A stretch of DNA of 64,000 nucleotides, taken from positions 440,077 to 504,076 of the forward strand of contig CM017571.1 in assembly GCA_007844125.1 (NCBI GenBank), written 5' to 3'. The notes beneath the pieces are model-generated. The model saw only the letters and a program-made list of their open reading frames with translations. It was not told the origin of the DNA and did no database searches. Of this stretch, positions 20,520 through 31,627 are shown one piece after another; positions within the stretch are counted from its first letter, which is position 1, and every line of letters starts with the position of its first letter. A program made the position numbers and the translations under genes. The stretch is from Sinonovacula constricta. Its lineage: Eukaryota > Mollusca > Bivalvia > Cardiida > Solecurtidae.

Positions 20520-20969
20520 ACATCCGAGAGATGATTCGTGAAATATCCGAGGTGTTCCGATTGGTGACAGTCCGAGAAAGATTTCTACAGACAATTCATT
20601 AACAATCGTCATGTGACGTTCCCAAAAACCTGGGGGAACTAAAAATAGTATTAAACAGCTACGTAGCCTTAAAATGAATACACCCTGTGTAAAATAGCAA
20701 TTTTAATAATACAGATTACTTACTGTTGCTACATGCTAACATTCAATAAGTTTAATCGTAATAACAGTGTTTTATACTGTAATATGAACATCTGGATTCG
20801 GCTTTTAAAGTCAAATGAAAGCAAAGACTATGTGGAAACGCTTCATTACTATAATTACTGTACTACATTGCTCTACATAGGCGTCATGGTGATGATGGTG
20901 ATGATAAAGATGATGCTGATGATGACGGATGATGGTGATGAAATAGATTATGATTTAAAGTTTGAAACC

Positions 20970-20990
20970 GATTATTATTATTATTATTAA

Positions 20991-21035
<45 letters not shown>

Positions 21036-21066
21036 GATATGATGATAATGATGATGATGATGATGG
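20970..21066 (+). repeat. (TTA)n and (GAT)n microsatellite
   Basis: About 20 TTA triplets with one interruption at 20990, followed by GAT triplets. A separate GATGATG-rich patch lies at 20887-20940. On the minus strand it gives Asn runs. Confidence 0.9.
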
Positions 21067-22442
21067 AGCTGCTGGTGGTTGTGTAAGTGGTGAGTGTGGT
21101 ACAACTAATGATGGCGATGATGACCCTAAGGTACCTACCGCACTATGTGATACGACCACTTATTGCGTTGGACCCCGAAAAAAGTTTCCAAAACAGCTTA
21201 TTGTGTTTGTGAAGATATTTTTTTTACAAATTACATTATTAAAAATATACATTTATTAACAAACATAGATGTTGGAGGAACTATTATGAATAAGCAAAGC
21301 GTTCGATCTATTAAATTTCGTGTACACGTTGCTCTGGCAACCAATGTTTCGAAATGCATGTACATTTAACACATTTTAGTATTATATCAAAGTTATGCAT
21401 GGTTGAATTCACTGATAATTAGATATAGCATAATGTTCGAGTTATGTACCATCCTGTCTTAGGATTCAAGTTAAATACCAGCATGTATTTTATTCACAAA
21501 ATATGCTAAAAAGAATGACCCTCAGCTGTAACCTGTCTTTGTTTATTTATTTTTTTGTGAGCACCGTTTTAATTTAATATAAGGGGAATAACCTATCAAG
21601 GATTTTTTCTCCAAACTAGGTGATGGGCATTCAATGTACATGAAGAGAATATTACGTTACAAAGCAAGAAAATACAATTGAATATGAATTAAAAACTACA
21701 TATTAACATAAATACGAGTAAATGTTATCCTAAATACCTCAAAGCAGGTAGTGTAGTTTCCAAAACTGTCCCAACACCTATTTAGAAAGTCCCTGTCCCA
21801 GTTGCACTTTGCCTTCTAAATTTAGACCAAATTCAAGGAATCTTGTTTCAACTTCAAAACCCACGTGGTTTGTTAGCCTCGTTTTGGTGAACATCTATTT
21901 TCAAGGTTATGACTTCCAGCACTTACGGTCTAATACACATCGCAATTTAGCACTGATCGTTTTATTCTAAAACGCGTTATCTGTATCTATATGACTATTG
22001 AAGGTAGCACGTTTTGCTTCCGACACAATAAACATGACACGTCGTTATCTTTTGTTTTGTAGAATTTCTTTTGCGACTTGCATTGGGTTGACCATTACAA
22101 GAAGCGGTGCACGGTAATATCTAAGACCGTACCACGTTCTACACGTGAATTGCAAGGGCACGGATTCAGCGGTATATCGATAACAGTAACAGGTTATAGC
22201 TGGAATTTCATATCGTGTAATCGCTAGCCAAGACCTGAAAATGTGTTCAAGTTTTCTTAAGTTGATCAAGTATTACGAACGTTCTTTTTTAATTAGTAAA
22301 CAACACGCATGACCAAGTGTTGCACCGAATGCTGCGATGTTTACCTCCTATTGTAGACGATTGTAGTTGCTTGTTGAAAAAGTACAGAGACACGAATACG
22401 TGGAGAATTGGCACTCGTGCACTTTCACATGTTATCCTTTCC
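21067..22442. other. Apparently single-copy DNA
   Basis: No repeat relationship and no convincing coding sequence seen. Small open frames (for example 22045-22269, minus) have no motif that I know. Confidence 0.4.
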
Positions 22443-22709
22443 AGGTACGGGAGGCCCCGGGTTCGATCTCGGACTGCGACCTACCAAAGTCGTTTCAAAT
22501 GGTAGTCGTATAGCTCCCTTGCTAACGCTCAAGCAAATATACGGATAGTTCCACGACTGGTTGACCCGGTGTCAGGATAATGTGACTGGGCGTGGTATCA
22601 TGCCAGGTGTTCACGGCATGCTATACACAGTGATGGCAACACTAGATCTGCTTCATTGGTCCTCGTCTCCAGATACCTGTTGGTGGGACGATAAACCCAA
22701 CAAACAAAC
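22443..22709 (+). repeat. SINE-A copy, 5' truncated
   Basis: It starts within the head at AGGTACGGGAGGCCCCGGG, keeps the B box GGGTTCGATCTC, the body, the core and a tail AAACCCAACAAACAAACA. The A-box half is absent. Confidence 0.85.
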
Positions 22710-22808
22710 ATGTTTCCCTAAACGCCTAATGGTGGACAAAGTGGTGAAAGAACTCGTTTAAGTCCACAATAGTCGTACCTCGTACCTAAGACCGTAAAAT
22801 ACCGAGGC

Positions 22809-23246
22809 CAATCGGAACTACTCGGTTATTTCCGTCTACGGGACAATCATCCCTCGGATGTATCTGGTGCAATGATACTTACAGAAATTACGATCGTTTT
22901 GTTATCCGGAAGTCGGAAGAAGACTATATCTAAAATGTAGTTCGCACAAAACATAAACAATGGCATCGTTTGACAGCCGTGTATTTACTGCGCTGGGTAA
23001 ATTAAAAGTGGACGATTTAAATTTGAAGCCACCACAAATTTAACTTTTACAGGCATCATACTGTATTGAGCTGTTATCCGAGCTGCCATCTATATTTTGA
23101 CGTCTGTCACAAAAGTAGTCCCATTTAGGGAAATGGCCGAGGTAATCCGACTACCTATATAGATCCGAGAGATTATTCATGAATTATCCGAGGTGTTCCG
23201 ATTGATCCGAGAGGTGATTCGTGAACTTTCCGAGGTGTTCCGATTG
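22809..23246 (+). mobile_element. MULE-MITE with duplicated 3' end
   Basis: The 9-bp duplication TACCGAGGC flanks the element exactly (22800-22808 and 23247-23255). The left end is CAATCGGAACTACTCGG and the right end CCGAGGTGTTCCGATTG. The last 42 bases occur twice in tandem (ending at 23204 and at 23246), and the outer copy is the one next to the target duplication. Total length is 438 bp against 367 bp for the copy at 36864. Confidence 0.9.
22960..23043 (+). pseudogene. Captured RecQ-like helicase N-terminal fragment
   Basis: A 27-codon frame starts at ATG with MASFDSRVFTALGKL and reaches LNLKPPQI before TAA. It is the copy that best keeps the initiation codon and the LKPPQ motif. Loss of one codon position after PPQI creates the stop; sibling copies read on into EVLQAS. 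The Kozak-like context (AACAATGG) is conserved in the 19.8-kb copy. Confidence 0.5.
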
Positions 23247-23255
23247 TACCGAGGC

Positions 23256-24149
23256 AAGACGATGGCAATGTCTAAAAGGAATAAGTTCAAGTTCAATATT
23301 GCCATACTATAAAAGTATTGAATTTTACGAAACATAAAGCCTCTTAAAATTGCCAAATATTTTCACCTAATTATACCTGCACCATGAGCTGACTAACACA
23401 GTCAGTTTTGTGACCGAAACAACATCGACACACTATCTGGCTATGACGTCATTCGAACTTGACTTGTTATTGCAATTCAATGATAAATAGGCGTCAATTG
23501 ACGAGTGATGGTGAAAATTACACCTACGTGTTATTTGCCTGACCAACTTGTCTCCTATTTCCAATACAGAGGATAATGCCCTACGAAGTTCTGGTTTCAC
23601 GACTATCATCCTATTGCATTGGAAAACTATTTATCCAGTTAGTACTGTGGTTGTTTAAATTTCGCCCTTTGCGTGAAACGACAACAACAACAAAAACAAC
23701 AACAACAAACAAACAAACAAAAATAACAACATACACACAAAAAAAAAACATCAACAAAGATTTCGAGCTAGACCAGCGATGTACAACCTACTTAAGAGTG
23801 TTATCCAACAGTTTGGACCAATTTCTGTTCCCTCATTCAGCCAAATAAATTATTGCTTCCAAAAAATAAATGATGATTAGTTCGCGCCCAAAATTCATGT
23901 GGGAAGTGAAGAAAAACACAGACTTGTCATTATATATAGAAAGTGTTTAAAATCGTCTTAATTTAGACTAAAGAATGAGTTTATGCAGATATATGCATAT
24001 TTCCCCCAAAATATTAGTTAGATATTGTTACATGTATCTGCTATAGACACATTGTTTGATACCACCTTTAAACAAGAATATGAGCTAGGAACCAGACACT
24101 TTCTAACTCTGTCTGTTCATTACAGAGACATGTGAGAGTGACAGCACTG
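23256..24149. other. Spacer with CAA-rich microsatellite
   Basis: A CAACAACAA/CAAACAAA run lies at about 23678-23755. Near 23810 there is a short stretch, CAGTTTGGACCAATTT, resembling a TTAA-MITE end, but too little to delimit an element. Confidence 0.4.
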
Positions 24150-24440
24150 CTAGGAGGATGGGAACCAGACTGTCTAGTACTTTACTTTCTCTACTGTTGC
24201 CTGCTATATCTTTTTCTAATTGCAGGCTGCGTTGTAAACGACGGCATACTAGGTTTCTTTTGTGAAATAAGACCCCACCAAGCAGCTGCGAATTCCTATT
24301 TCTACACTGCGACATACTCGGTTATTTTCGTTGAAAATGGTATCACCGAACAGCTGCGATTTATTGTTGTTTACTTGCTTTACTATTATCGTTACAAAAA
24401 CGTAATTCCAAAAAAGGCACCTCTCTATAAAGTGACGCAA
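24150..24440 (+). repeat. Dispersed duplicated segment, copy 3 (diverged)
   Basis: Two blocks align with the copies at 885-1430 and 50885-51330. They are ATACTAGGTTTCTTTTGTGA (against the TACTCGGTTTCTTTTGTTAA block) and a TTTTCGTTGAAAATGGTATC with ACCGAACA (against GAAAAGTGTCTCACGGAACA). Both strands keep open frames of 60-118 codons here (24132-24488 plus). The plus frame is hydrophobic, but I recognise no motif. The CD225-like part is not present. Confidence 0.45.
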
Positions 24441-25313
24441 TTAATATCTGTTTATTCTGCGTTTTCTTATTGGTTACAATATCTCTAAATATTTCAATTT
24501 GTTATGACAAGCAATAGCCATCTTCAAGTTTATTTAACACTTCGCTGATATACAAGGTCACGAAAGCATGTTTATTATATACATGTAGATCCCCTCGAAG
24601 ACCACTGACCAGTCAAAACCAAAGCGATTTGGTAATCGTTTTGCGTTGGAACATGGTACATAAATTGGCACGACTTCCCACTTGATATGTATTTAAAAGG
24701 ATTGAATCACTATTGTGCCAATTGGCGTATTGTATATGCATGACGTATTCTATATATCTTAATTTACTTTAAGCAGTCCAAATTAAACTATGTTGTTGAG
24801 CTCAAAACATCTAGAATAGTTGAAAGGCGTGGCGGTGTTTTTGACCCCCAGCCTGAAGACAACGCCATCGTTTGAAGGACCACATGTTCACATATAATTC
24901 TATTTAACTTAGTGATCAGAGGTACTATTTAATTTCCTTATTTATTGCGGTTCTAAAAAAAGTTCTTTTCTGTTTTTAAGTGATACAATCCACATTTGGC
25001 AAACAATGACTAATTCCATGAAATATAACTCGACTTTTGTATATTTAATCAATGTTTTGCTATACTTTTATGTAATATTTTATTTGCTGTTTCATCGCGC
25101 CTTTCGCATGAACAAGAAACATCCACCCTTCTTCCCCTTTACATGCACTTTAATTTTTAACGTATCACCTTTTTCGTTTTGTAATTCAATGTCGGTCCAA
25201 TATTGTATCAAACGTGTATAAGCGGTCATAGCTAGGAAAATAGGCCTTTTTGCAAAACATAAAACTCATTATACAAAGACGTCTACATAGTATATAACAT
25301 GTCTCAATAAAAA
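24441..25313. other. No recognised feature
   Basis: AT-rich DNA with no repeat relationship seen. An open frame at 25006-25221 is hydrophobic by base composition only. Confidence 0.4.
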
Positions 25314-25571
25314 GCAAGGATGGATCCAGGGGGAGGGGGTATGCAGCCCCCCCCCCCCCTCCAACCAAGTTAAAGAGTCGACTTGTGAAAACACATACAA
25401 GTAAGTCTAAAAATACTAAGCTTTAAAGTTAATTTTGTCTCTTTACTACTTTGGTCGAAGTTAACGTCCCTCACTGTGCATATATATGTAGGATTAGCTG
25501 TGATAAAGTTAAATAGATCTTGGTTCATACCCCCCACCCTCCCACACACACAATTTCTGGATCCGCCCCTG
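25314..25571. mobile_element. Probable hAT-type MITE
   Basis: The left end CAAGGATGGATCCAG and the right end CTGGATCCGCCCCTG are inverted relatives. G-rich and C-rich blocks lie just inside each end. Flanks ATAAAAAG and ATAAAATG agree at 7 of 8 positions, compatible with an 8-bp duplication. No coding capacity. Confidence 0.5.
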
Positions 25572-25921
25572 ATAAAATGTCTTCTGTTCTGTTCCCATGT
25601 CAATAATTGGCGTATGAGTATTTTGAATGACATCATTTCAAATCCATATCTTAAACTGCCTGTTAAAAGTACACCATTGTGACAGACGATATGCCGAACA
25701 GAGATAATCAAGACACGTTGAGATTGCGGACCACTTTAGCCCCATATCAAGTCATGTAAAACCGGAAGTCTTACAACTTAATACTTGTTATATTCGGAAT
25801 ATTATAAGCTTCACTTGTAGTTCAATTAACATTTTAAAATTTTTAAATACGACTTTATTGATTCAACAAAAAACATCAAAACTTAATAAAACACAACTTT
25901 CATTGTGAGAATAAGGTAATA
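25572..25921. other. No recognised feature
   Basis: AT-rich spacer between a MITE and a SINE-B. Confidence 0.35.
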
Positions 25922-26161
25922 GGATGGGATGGGATTTGCCGACATTTTTGCCGATTCTGTGCAGCGACATTTCTATCATTATAGCACAGGGGCACTAATG
26001 AGCTGCCCAGGGACTGAACCCGGTCGGTCCATTATACTGACACCGACGAGTCAGGCGTAATGCCCCGAGCGTTAGGAGGGAAGCCACTACTACAAACTTT
26101 AAAGTCTTTAGTTTGACCCGGCCGGGGTTTGAACCGGCGACCTCCCGATCCGCAAGCCGGA
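25922..26161 (-). repeat. SINE-B copy lacking the first part of the head
   Basis: The plus strand starts with GGATGGGATGGGATTTGCCG, the tail in reverse, and runs through the body to GATCCGCAAGCCGGAC. A deletion of about 15 bases removes the GCTGTCCCCTTAG part found in other copies. The 5' break point falls at the same place as in the copy ending at 18114. Confidence 0.85.
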
Positions 26162-26714
26162 CTGAGGTTATATGTTTCTGAATATGTTCTTGAACATAAA
26201 TAAAACTCATTCGTTCCACAAAGCATGCAATTATGTCACAACTTGTTCATTCACGCGCTCATTCTTTCTACATTCCGGGGGATTAGATGGATTCTCTCGG
26301 CTCTGTAGCTTATCGCAATTGAACCGTTAGGGACTAAGGAATTCCTGTCAAGTTTATCACCGTCTGTCGCCTCGTTGATAGCGATCCCGTCATTGAGACC
26401 TTACAGGTGACGATAGTAACATTCCGTCGCTCCACTTCTTGATGTCATATACTTATCAGGGAAATGAATTAGGCCCTGTTCGGACGTAAACCTTACGCGT
26501 TAATGTCGTACTTAGATCGCATGGACAAAGGGAATGAAGGAAGATGTTCACGACTAGCATTTACGTTGACGTAATTTGTTGTTTTTGTAATCTTGCAAAA
26601 AGGTTATCAGGACGATTTTGCCCAAGAGAAATATATAAAACATAATAATAAAAATATTAAAATAATAATGTAATACATGTATATTACATAGTATAATAAT
26701 ATTTACGAGAGGGT

Positions 26715-26716
<2 letters not shown>
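26162..26716. other. No recognised feature
   Basis: Relatively GC-balanced DNA without open frames or shared repeats. Confidence 0.35.
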
Positions 26717-26808
<92 letters not shown>

Positions 26809-26860
26809 AGAAGAGAGAGTTGGAGGGAGGGGGGAGGGAGAGAGAGAGAAAGAGAGAGGT
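26717..26860 (+). repeat. (GA)n microsatellite
   Basis: About 50 GA dinucleotides, with an AAGA interruption near 26794 and a degenerate GGGA-rich end. Confidence 0.95.
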
Positions 26861-28535
26861 AAATTTTAAGTTATTTCGTTTCATCGCCGAGATACAACAA
26901 TTCCATAGCATGTTAAAAATGGTTAACTTCCACCTTTAAACGCCATAACAAATACATCTTAGTCTACGTATGACTTGACGGAAGTGTTCGGTGATAAGGG
27001 GTCTTGTTTTATCTCAATAAAAAGGACACGCTTCTTGTTCAAATTGCCTGATAAATGATGCCATCATTCTAGGCAGAGTTACCGTTCGTTATTCTCACAC
27101 GTTCCTTTGCAACAGGCTCACAGCTAATATTCCTGACGCAATGCGAAGTTGGTTTTTATGTTTTGGAGGTGCCGTGTATATTGTACTCTTAGTGTTTAAA
27201 TTAAAAAATAGTTTGTTTTTGGTCTGAAAACTGATTTGAAAACTAATTTGAATAATTTATCAGAAATAATGGAATTAATTTCTGCACTATTTTACGCAAA
27301 GCAGATTACTACGCCAAGGTAACCTATAACACCGTACATCGAAAACACACACGTATGTGCAAAATAACTAATAGAATAACTTACTACATCGTTTAATTTA
27401 ACATTATTTAAAACAAGTAATCTCCATTCCACTTACTTTCACAAAGTTAATGTGTAGCAGATACGAATTTTCTATTTCCTTATTTCCTTACCGACTTTTT
27501 ATATGACGCCATACTGGTCACATGGCCCAAAAATACTCTGGAGCCTGTGACAGTGGTAAATGTATTAAACCGACAGTGTAAGGGAGTGAAATTATGTTAG
27601 GTAAACGGCTTAGTGATCTATCCATCTAAAATTGGCACAATTTTTCAAGTCCGTTCTCAAATGAACAAACAAACATCTGATGTGTGACATTAGGTTTCCC
27701 TCGGGAATGTGCATTTTGTTGTTTGCTTTTGTTTAAAAAAACCCTGCATGATAACCATAATATCGTCATCTGTTTAAAATTGATGTTCAATCGATTATAT
27801 TGTGTAATGGAGAATAACATGAAATGCAGATTTACGAATGAACACTTGTCGTGTGTCGGTGTGTCTTAAAACCTATGAATAAACATCGCCGCGGAGGAAT
27901 ATCCTTCAGTAACTAGAGGAAAGGGGCGAAAGAGGGGAGCACAATCTTATTAGAAGGAGTGTTCCACTGACTATGCATTATCTACTAGGCCGGGATATTT
28001 GCGATATATGTATTCCGCAACGGAGACTCACTACCTTCTGCGGCTCTACACCGTGTTATGACATGCAATTCGTGTCATCTCAGTGTCTCAATCTTAAATT
28101 ACCGCACGCATTCGGATATGAAAAGTGCAGTTATTTAGATTGGATTTTGATTCGGAATACAGGGGTGTAGTGCTGACGAAATAAATGACTGGGAGTTATT
28201 TTGTCCTAGGTATATTATTTGTATACCTCTACCAATTACATGGTTAATTGAAGTAGAAAAAGGTCAGGCGTTTTATTACATAATCGATAATAACACTTAA
28301 TTGTAAGGTTGAAATCAGCCAAGCTTACCGCATAAACGTCTGTGTGATAAATGATTGGATTGTGGTTATCTGTTATAAGTCGGCCAAATTAACAAAAATC
28401 AACCATGTGTTGTTTTTTCTCCAAAGAGAGGGGAAATTATTTATTTGTAATGATGATTTTTACTTTTTTTACCGCGCATAGCTTGTATTTACTTCACATA
28501 ATTCACATTCATTCATGTCGTTTTCAAGGTTACAT
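26861..28535. other. Apparently single-copy DNA
   Basis: No gene or repeat recognised. Short open frames on both strands around 27626-28170 lack motifs. Confidence 0.4.
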
Positions 28536-28752
28536 CCCACCGAAACAATACTGGTCATATTGGCGGCGTCCAGCTAATTATTAATGAAGGAAGATCCAAG
28601 ACTCATGTCTGGGTAGAACCACTGGAGCACAGCAGAACTGCTGGAAAACCTCCTCGCATGAAAAGTCTCACCCTGACCGGGACTCGAACCCACGCGGGGC
28701 TGGGGCTGAGGAGTAGCAAGTCAGTGATGCTTATCGCTCGGCAACGGGCCCT
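28536..28752 (-). repeat. SINE-C variant copy
   Basis: The plus strand reads ACTGGTCATATTGGCGGCGTCCAGC, GGGTAGAACCACTGGAGCAC, CCGGGACTCGAACCCACGCG and a CGCTCGGCAACGGGCCC end. This is a subfamily of SINE-C with a different head junction and 3' end. The copies at 51945, 60238 and 62000 share those features. Confidence 0.75.
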
Positions 28753-28814
28753 ATGTCGCTTTGTATTAGTTTGACGACGAACGTGCTTACAGTGCTTATG
28801 TGTTAGGTATAAAG

Positions 28815-29278
28815 TAGGGCTGTCACGATACACTTGAAGCGTACAACGATATACTGCGATACATATAGAGCATATTGCAATACGTACCAAAATATATTGC
28901 CATATTTGATTAATCTATTACAAAGGAACTTTTCACTCAATTATAATACCGGTCTAGAAATGGAAATGTCAAATCAAAAGTCAAAACCTAGTTTAAAACT
29001 CTTGTTTAAATAAATACCGCAAATGCAAATCGAGTACGCCGCACAAGCGGTTTAGAATGAACTATCCTAGCATGTATTTGACATCAGACTACATTTTCAA
29101 TCACTTATCGGCGATCGCTTTTCATTAATACGAGCATCTTTGTCTTTGTATGTACAAAATGGCGAATACAACCAAAGTTTACAAAATATCGTTAAAGACC
29201 AGCATGTTCATTGTGTATCGCGGTACTGTATTGACTTTACCCAGTATCGCAATATACCGGTATACCGCGACAGTCCTA
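28815..29278. mobile_element. hAT-type MITE with 8-bp target duplication
   Basis: The ends are TAGGGCTGTCACGATAC and the inverted GCGACAGTCCTA. Each flank carries GTATAAAG (28807-28814 and 29279-29286), an exact 8-bp duplication, which is the size made by hAT transposases. Sub-terminal repeats of CGATAT/CAATAT type occur at both ends. Length is 464 bp, with no coding capacity. Confidence 0.85.
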
Positions 29279-29286
29279 GTATAAAG

Positions 29287-29599
29287 CGTCCTGGTTACAT
29301 TTAGTCAAATTATAGTCCAAAATTAAAATTAACGCAATTAATCAGTTCTAGAACTACCGTTTGAAAACTTCAAGCAGGACAACTTGTATCCATTTACCTT
29401 TAAATATTTTCTGCATGTGTTACAGGAAGTCGAAATTTTGAGGTGTATCAGGGGTTGAACCCGGTGAATTATTTTGTTCGGACACCTACGAACCAGTAGT
29501 AATGTTGCTATTCCTCATATTATGTTTATATAGTGTTTCATGTTTTCCTCACATCGTGTGTATTGAGTATTACTTTAAACTTTAACTGCTATCTTTTAA
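29287..29599. other. No recognised feature
   Basis: Spacer between a hAT-type element and a TTAA-MITE. Confidence 0.35.
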
Positions 29600-29976
29600 A
29601 GATGGTATCCGACCGTTTGGACCAAAAAATGTTTTCTGAAATAACTAAAAAAATAACTCTTATCTGAAAAGATCTTGCAAAATGCTGCTCATTGATGTAC
29701 TCTGTCTGTGTGACCAGTGAAACATAAATCTCCATTCTGCATTGCAAACAGGTATTTTCCACTAAGCCACGCTGCAGAGATAGCTACTTTTAACTAGGAA
29801 AAACACGTGACAATTTGCTTTTGAAATTTCGTTAAATCGTCTTCCGGGTAATCCGCTCTGATGTCGATATCTATTTTTTAGCAGAGATCACTATCGTGAT
29901 TATTTATAGATTTGGAATGTTTGAACTTTTAGTGTTATTATAGCGACGCGTGCTGTCTAACAATACAGTCGGTGTT

Positions 29977-30361
29977 CAATCGGAACACCTCGGATAATTC
30001 ATGAATCATCCCTCGGATGTAAGAAGGTAGTCCGACCAACTCGGCCATTTCCCTAAATGGGACTCTTTTTGTGACAGACATCAAAACAAAGATGGCAGCT
30101 CGGATGACAGCTCACTACAATACGATGCCTGTTAAACTTCAATTTGTGCTGGCTTCAATTTTAAATCATCAGTTTTCAATAAACCCAGCGCATCAGATAC
30201 ACAGCTGTCAAACGATGCTATTGTTGATGTTTTGTGCGAACTATTTTTTAGACATATTCTTCTTCCGACTTCCGGCGAACAAAACGATCATTGTTCATTG
30301 CACCAGATACATCCGAGGGATGATTTTCCCGAGGACGGAATTACCCGAGGAGTTCCGATTG
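29977..30361 (-). mobile_element. MULE-MITE inserted in TTAA-MITE
   Basis: The element is flanked by an exact 10-bp duplication, AGTCGGTGTT (29967-29976 and 30362-30371). The ends are CAATCGGAACACCTCGG and CCCGAGGAGTTCCGATTG. It lies in reverse relative to the 36.9-kb copy. The plus strand also has an open frame here (30071-30412), the antisense of the captured fragment, and similar antisense frames occur in sibling copies. Confidence 0.92.
30132..30221 (-). pseudogene. Captured RecQ-like helicase N-terminal fragment
   Basis: The minus strand reads IASFDSCVSDALGLLKTDD then LKLKPAQIEV and a stop. The initiator ATG is changed to ATA. LKPAQ keeps the Q-motif-like pattern. Confidence 0.45.
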
Positions 30362-30496
30362 AGTCGGTGTTCAAAACCGTCTTTGCTCATACTTAAGTAT
30401 GCGTGTATGTAGAAAGCAGTGTGCCATAATTCCCCAGAGTGGTAAGGTATTGTAACATGAATCTGTTACAGGCAAAATGTCGGATACCACCTTTAA

Positions 30497-31385
30497 AAGG
30501 CATACTTGTAAATGAGACTTTAACCGCGATCTTCAGAGTTCTCTCGCACTTTTGTTATCCCATTTGAAATACCAGTACGTCGAACAAGTCAGACATATAA
30601 TTAACAGCTATTGATGAAGATAGCGTGAAAAAAATGACAAAGACGAAAATCAAACAATGTCGACAGTGATTTTGTTTTATTTTGTGATTTTTGGTTCTTA
30701 AATATCTACTTACACCTGCCTTAAATTTTGTAAATAATTAATGTAAATGGAGATAAATTATAAATATATTTTCCTTTAAAATTGATATGTTAGAGTTTAG
30801 GCTTCTGTTTTTACTTCGTTAAATATATAATTATAAAATTGAAATATAACCTAAATGATTTTTTTCCATTGGTGTTAGTCTGTTAAATTCTGTTGTCAAA
30901 ACATAAAACTATCTATATTACAACACCTCTAAGTAGAGCCAGACGCGCATCGCTAGACAACTAAAACATTTCCTAAATTGAGTCATCATTTATCCCATGT
31001 GATAAAAATTCACCAAATTTTGAAATTTAATGTGACTTGGTCGCAAGGATAAGATGCGTCGTATCTCTAAAGACTAAAGAGTTATATTTTGTTGTTGGTG
31101 TTGTTGTTTCAGACAAAAATTACAACATTCCCCCTTTTTAGGAAAAAAATATTCTGAAGGTAAAAGGACATTTCATTGTTTTGATAAAAAAATCACATTA
31201 AGAATTGGTCTTATTTTAAAGAAAATACTTTATCTTTATGAAATTAATCAAATTAGAAAAAAAAAACACTCTTACATGATCACTGGATAACCGCTCTCAA
31301 AGTAGTAAGATTTTCCCCCGTAAAACTTAGAAGAGAAGATTTTACTCTGGTCAGATCTGCAAAAAACAACATAAGTTTAACTTAG
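30497..31385. other. No recognised feature
   Basis: Very AT-rich spacer between two TTAA-MITE copies. Confidence 0.4.
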
Positions 31386-31627
31386 AGGTGGAATACGACA
31401 TTTTGATTGCACCTAAAACACACAGCTTCGTTTCGTATCATTTCATCTAAATTGTTTGATATTTTTAATATCTAATGAACACTCATAAAATATCTTCTTA
31501 TTCCTCTATGAACAATATGTGGAATACAACACTATAAATGTCCATTATTTCCAAAGCTATAAATAAGCATGGTAGGGATTTCAGCTAAGAATAGATACCG
31601 ACGTCAGAGCTGGTTACCCGGATGATC
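31386..31627 (-). mobile_element. TTAA-MITE fragment
   Basis: The left end AGGTGGAATACGACATTTTG is followed by family sequence: AAATAAGCATGGTAGGGATT and ATAGATACCGACGTCAGAGC, then GGTTACCCGGATGATC. The copy is cut at 31627, where a MULE-MITE end starts. Confidence 0.75.

Larger units (their letters stand above)
19704..20563 (+). mobile_element. MULE-MITE with a second element nested inside
   Basis: The ends are CAATCGGAACTCCTGGGG and CCGAGGTGTTCCGATTG. The flanking 10 bases GTGACAGTCC are duplicated exactly at 19694-19703 and 20564-20573, so both ends belong to one insertion. A 9-10 bp duplication is typical of Mutator-like elements. The body matches 36864-37230 up to 20061, where another element (20062-20519) is inserted. 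The last 35 bases follow the insertion. A short sense frame at 19852-19968 is the captured fragment described separately. Confidence 0.9.
29600..30492 (+). mobile_element. TTAA-MITE interrupted by a MULE-MITE
   Basis: TTAA flanks both ends (29596-29599 and 30493-30496). The left terminus is AGATGGTATCCGACCGTTTG and the right CAAAATGTCGGATACC with CACCT. Body landmarks are CCACGCTGCAGAGATAGC, CACGTGACAATTTGC, CTCTGATGTCGATATC and TTATTTATAGATTTGGAA. At 29977 the sequence is broken by a 385-bp MULE-MITE. The halves join as in the uninterrupted sibling near 44275 (AACAATAAAGTAAGTGTTCA). Confidence 0.9.

Noticed and set aside
26717..26860. Telomeric or centromeric repeat
   Set aside because: It is a plain GA microsatellite. 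No TTAGGG-type array is seen anywhere in the window.
28603..28890. 95-codon minus-strand open frame
   Set aside because: It lies across a SINE-C variant and the start of a hAT-like MITE, so it is a composite of repeats.
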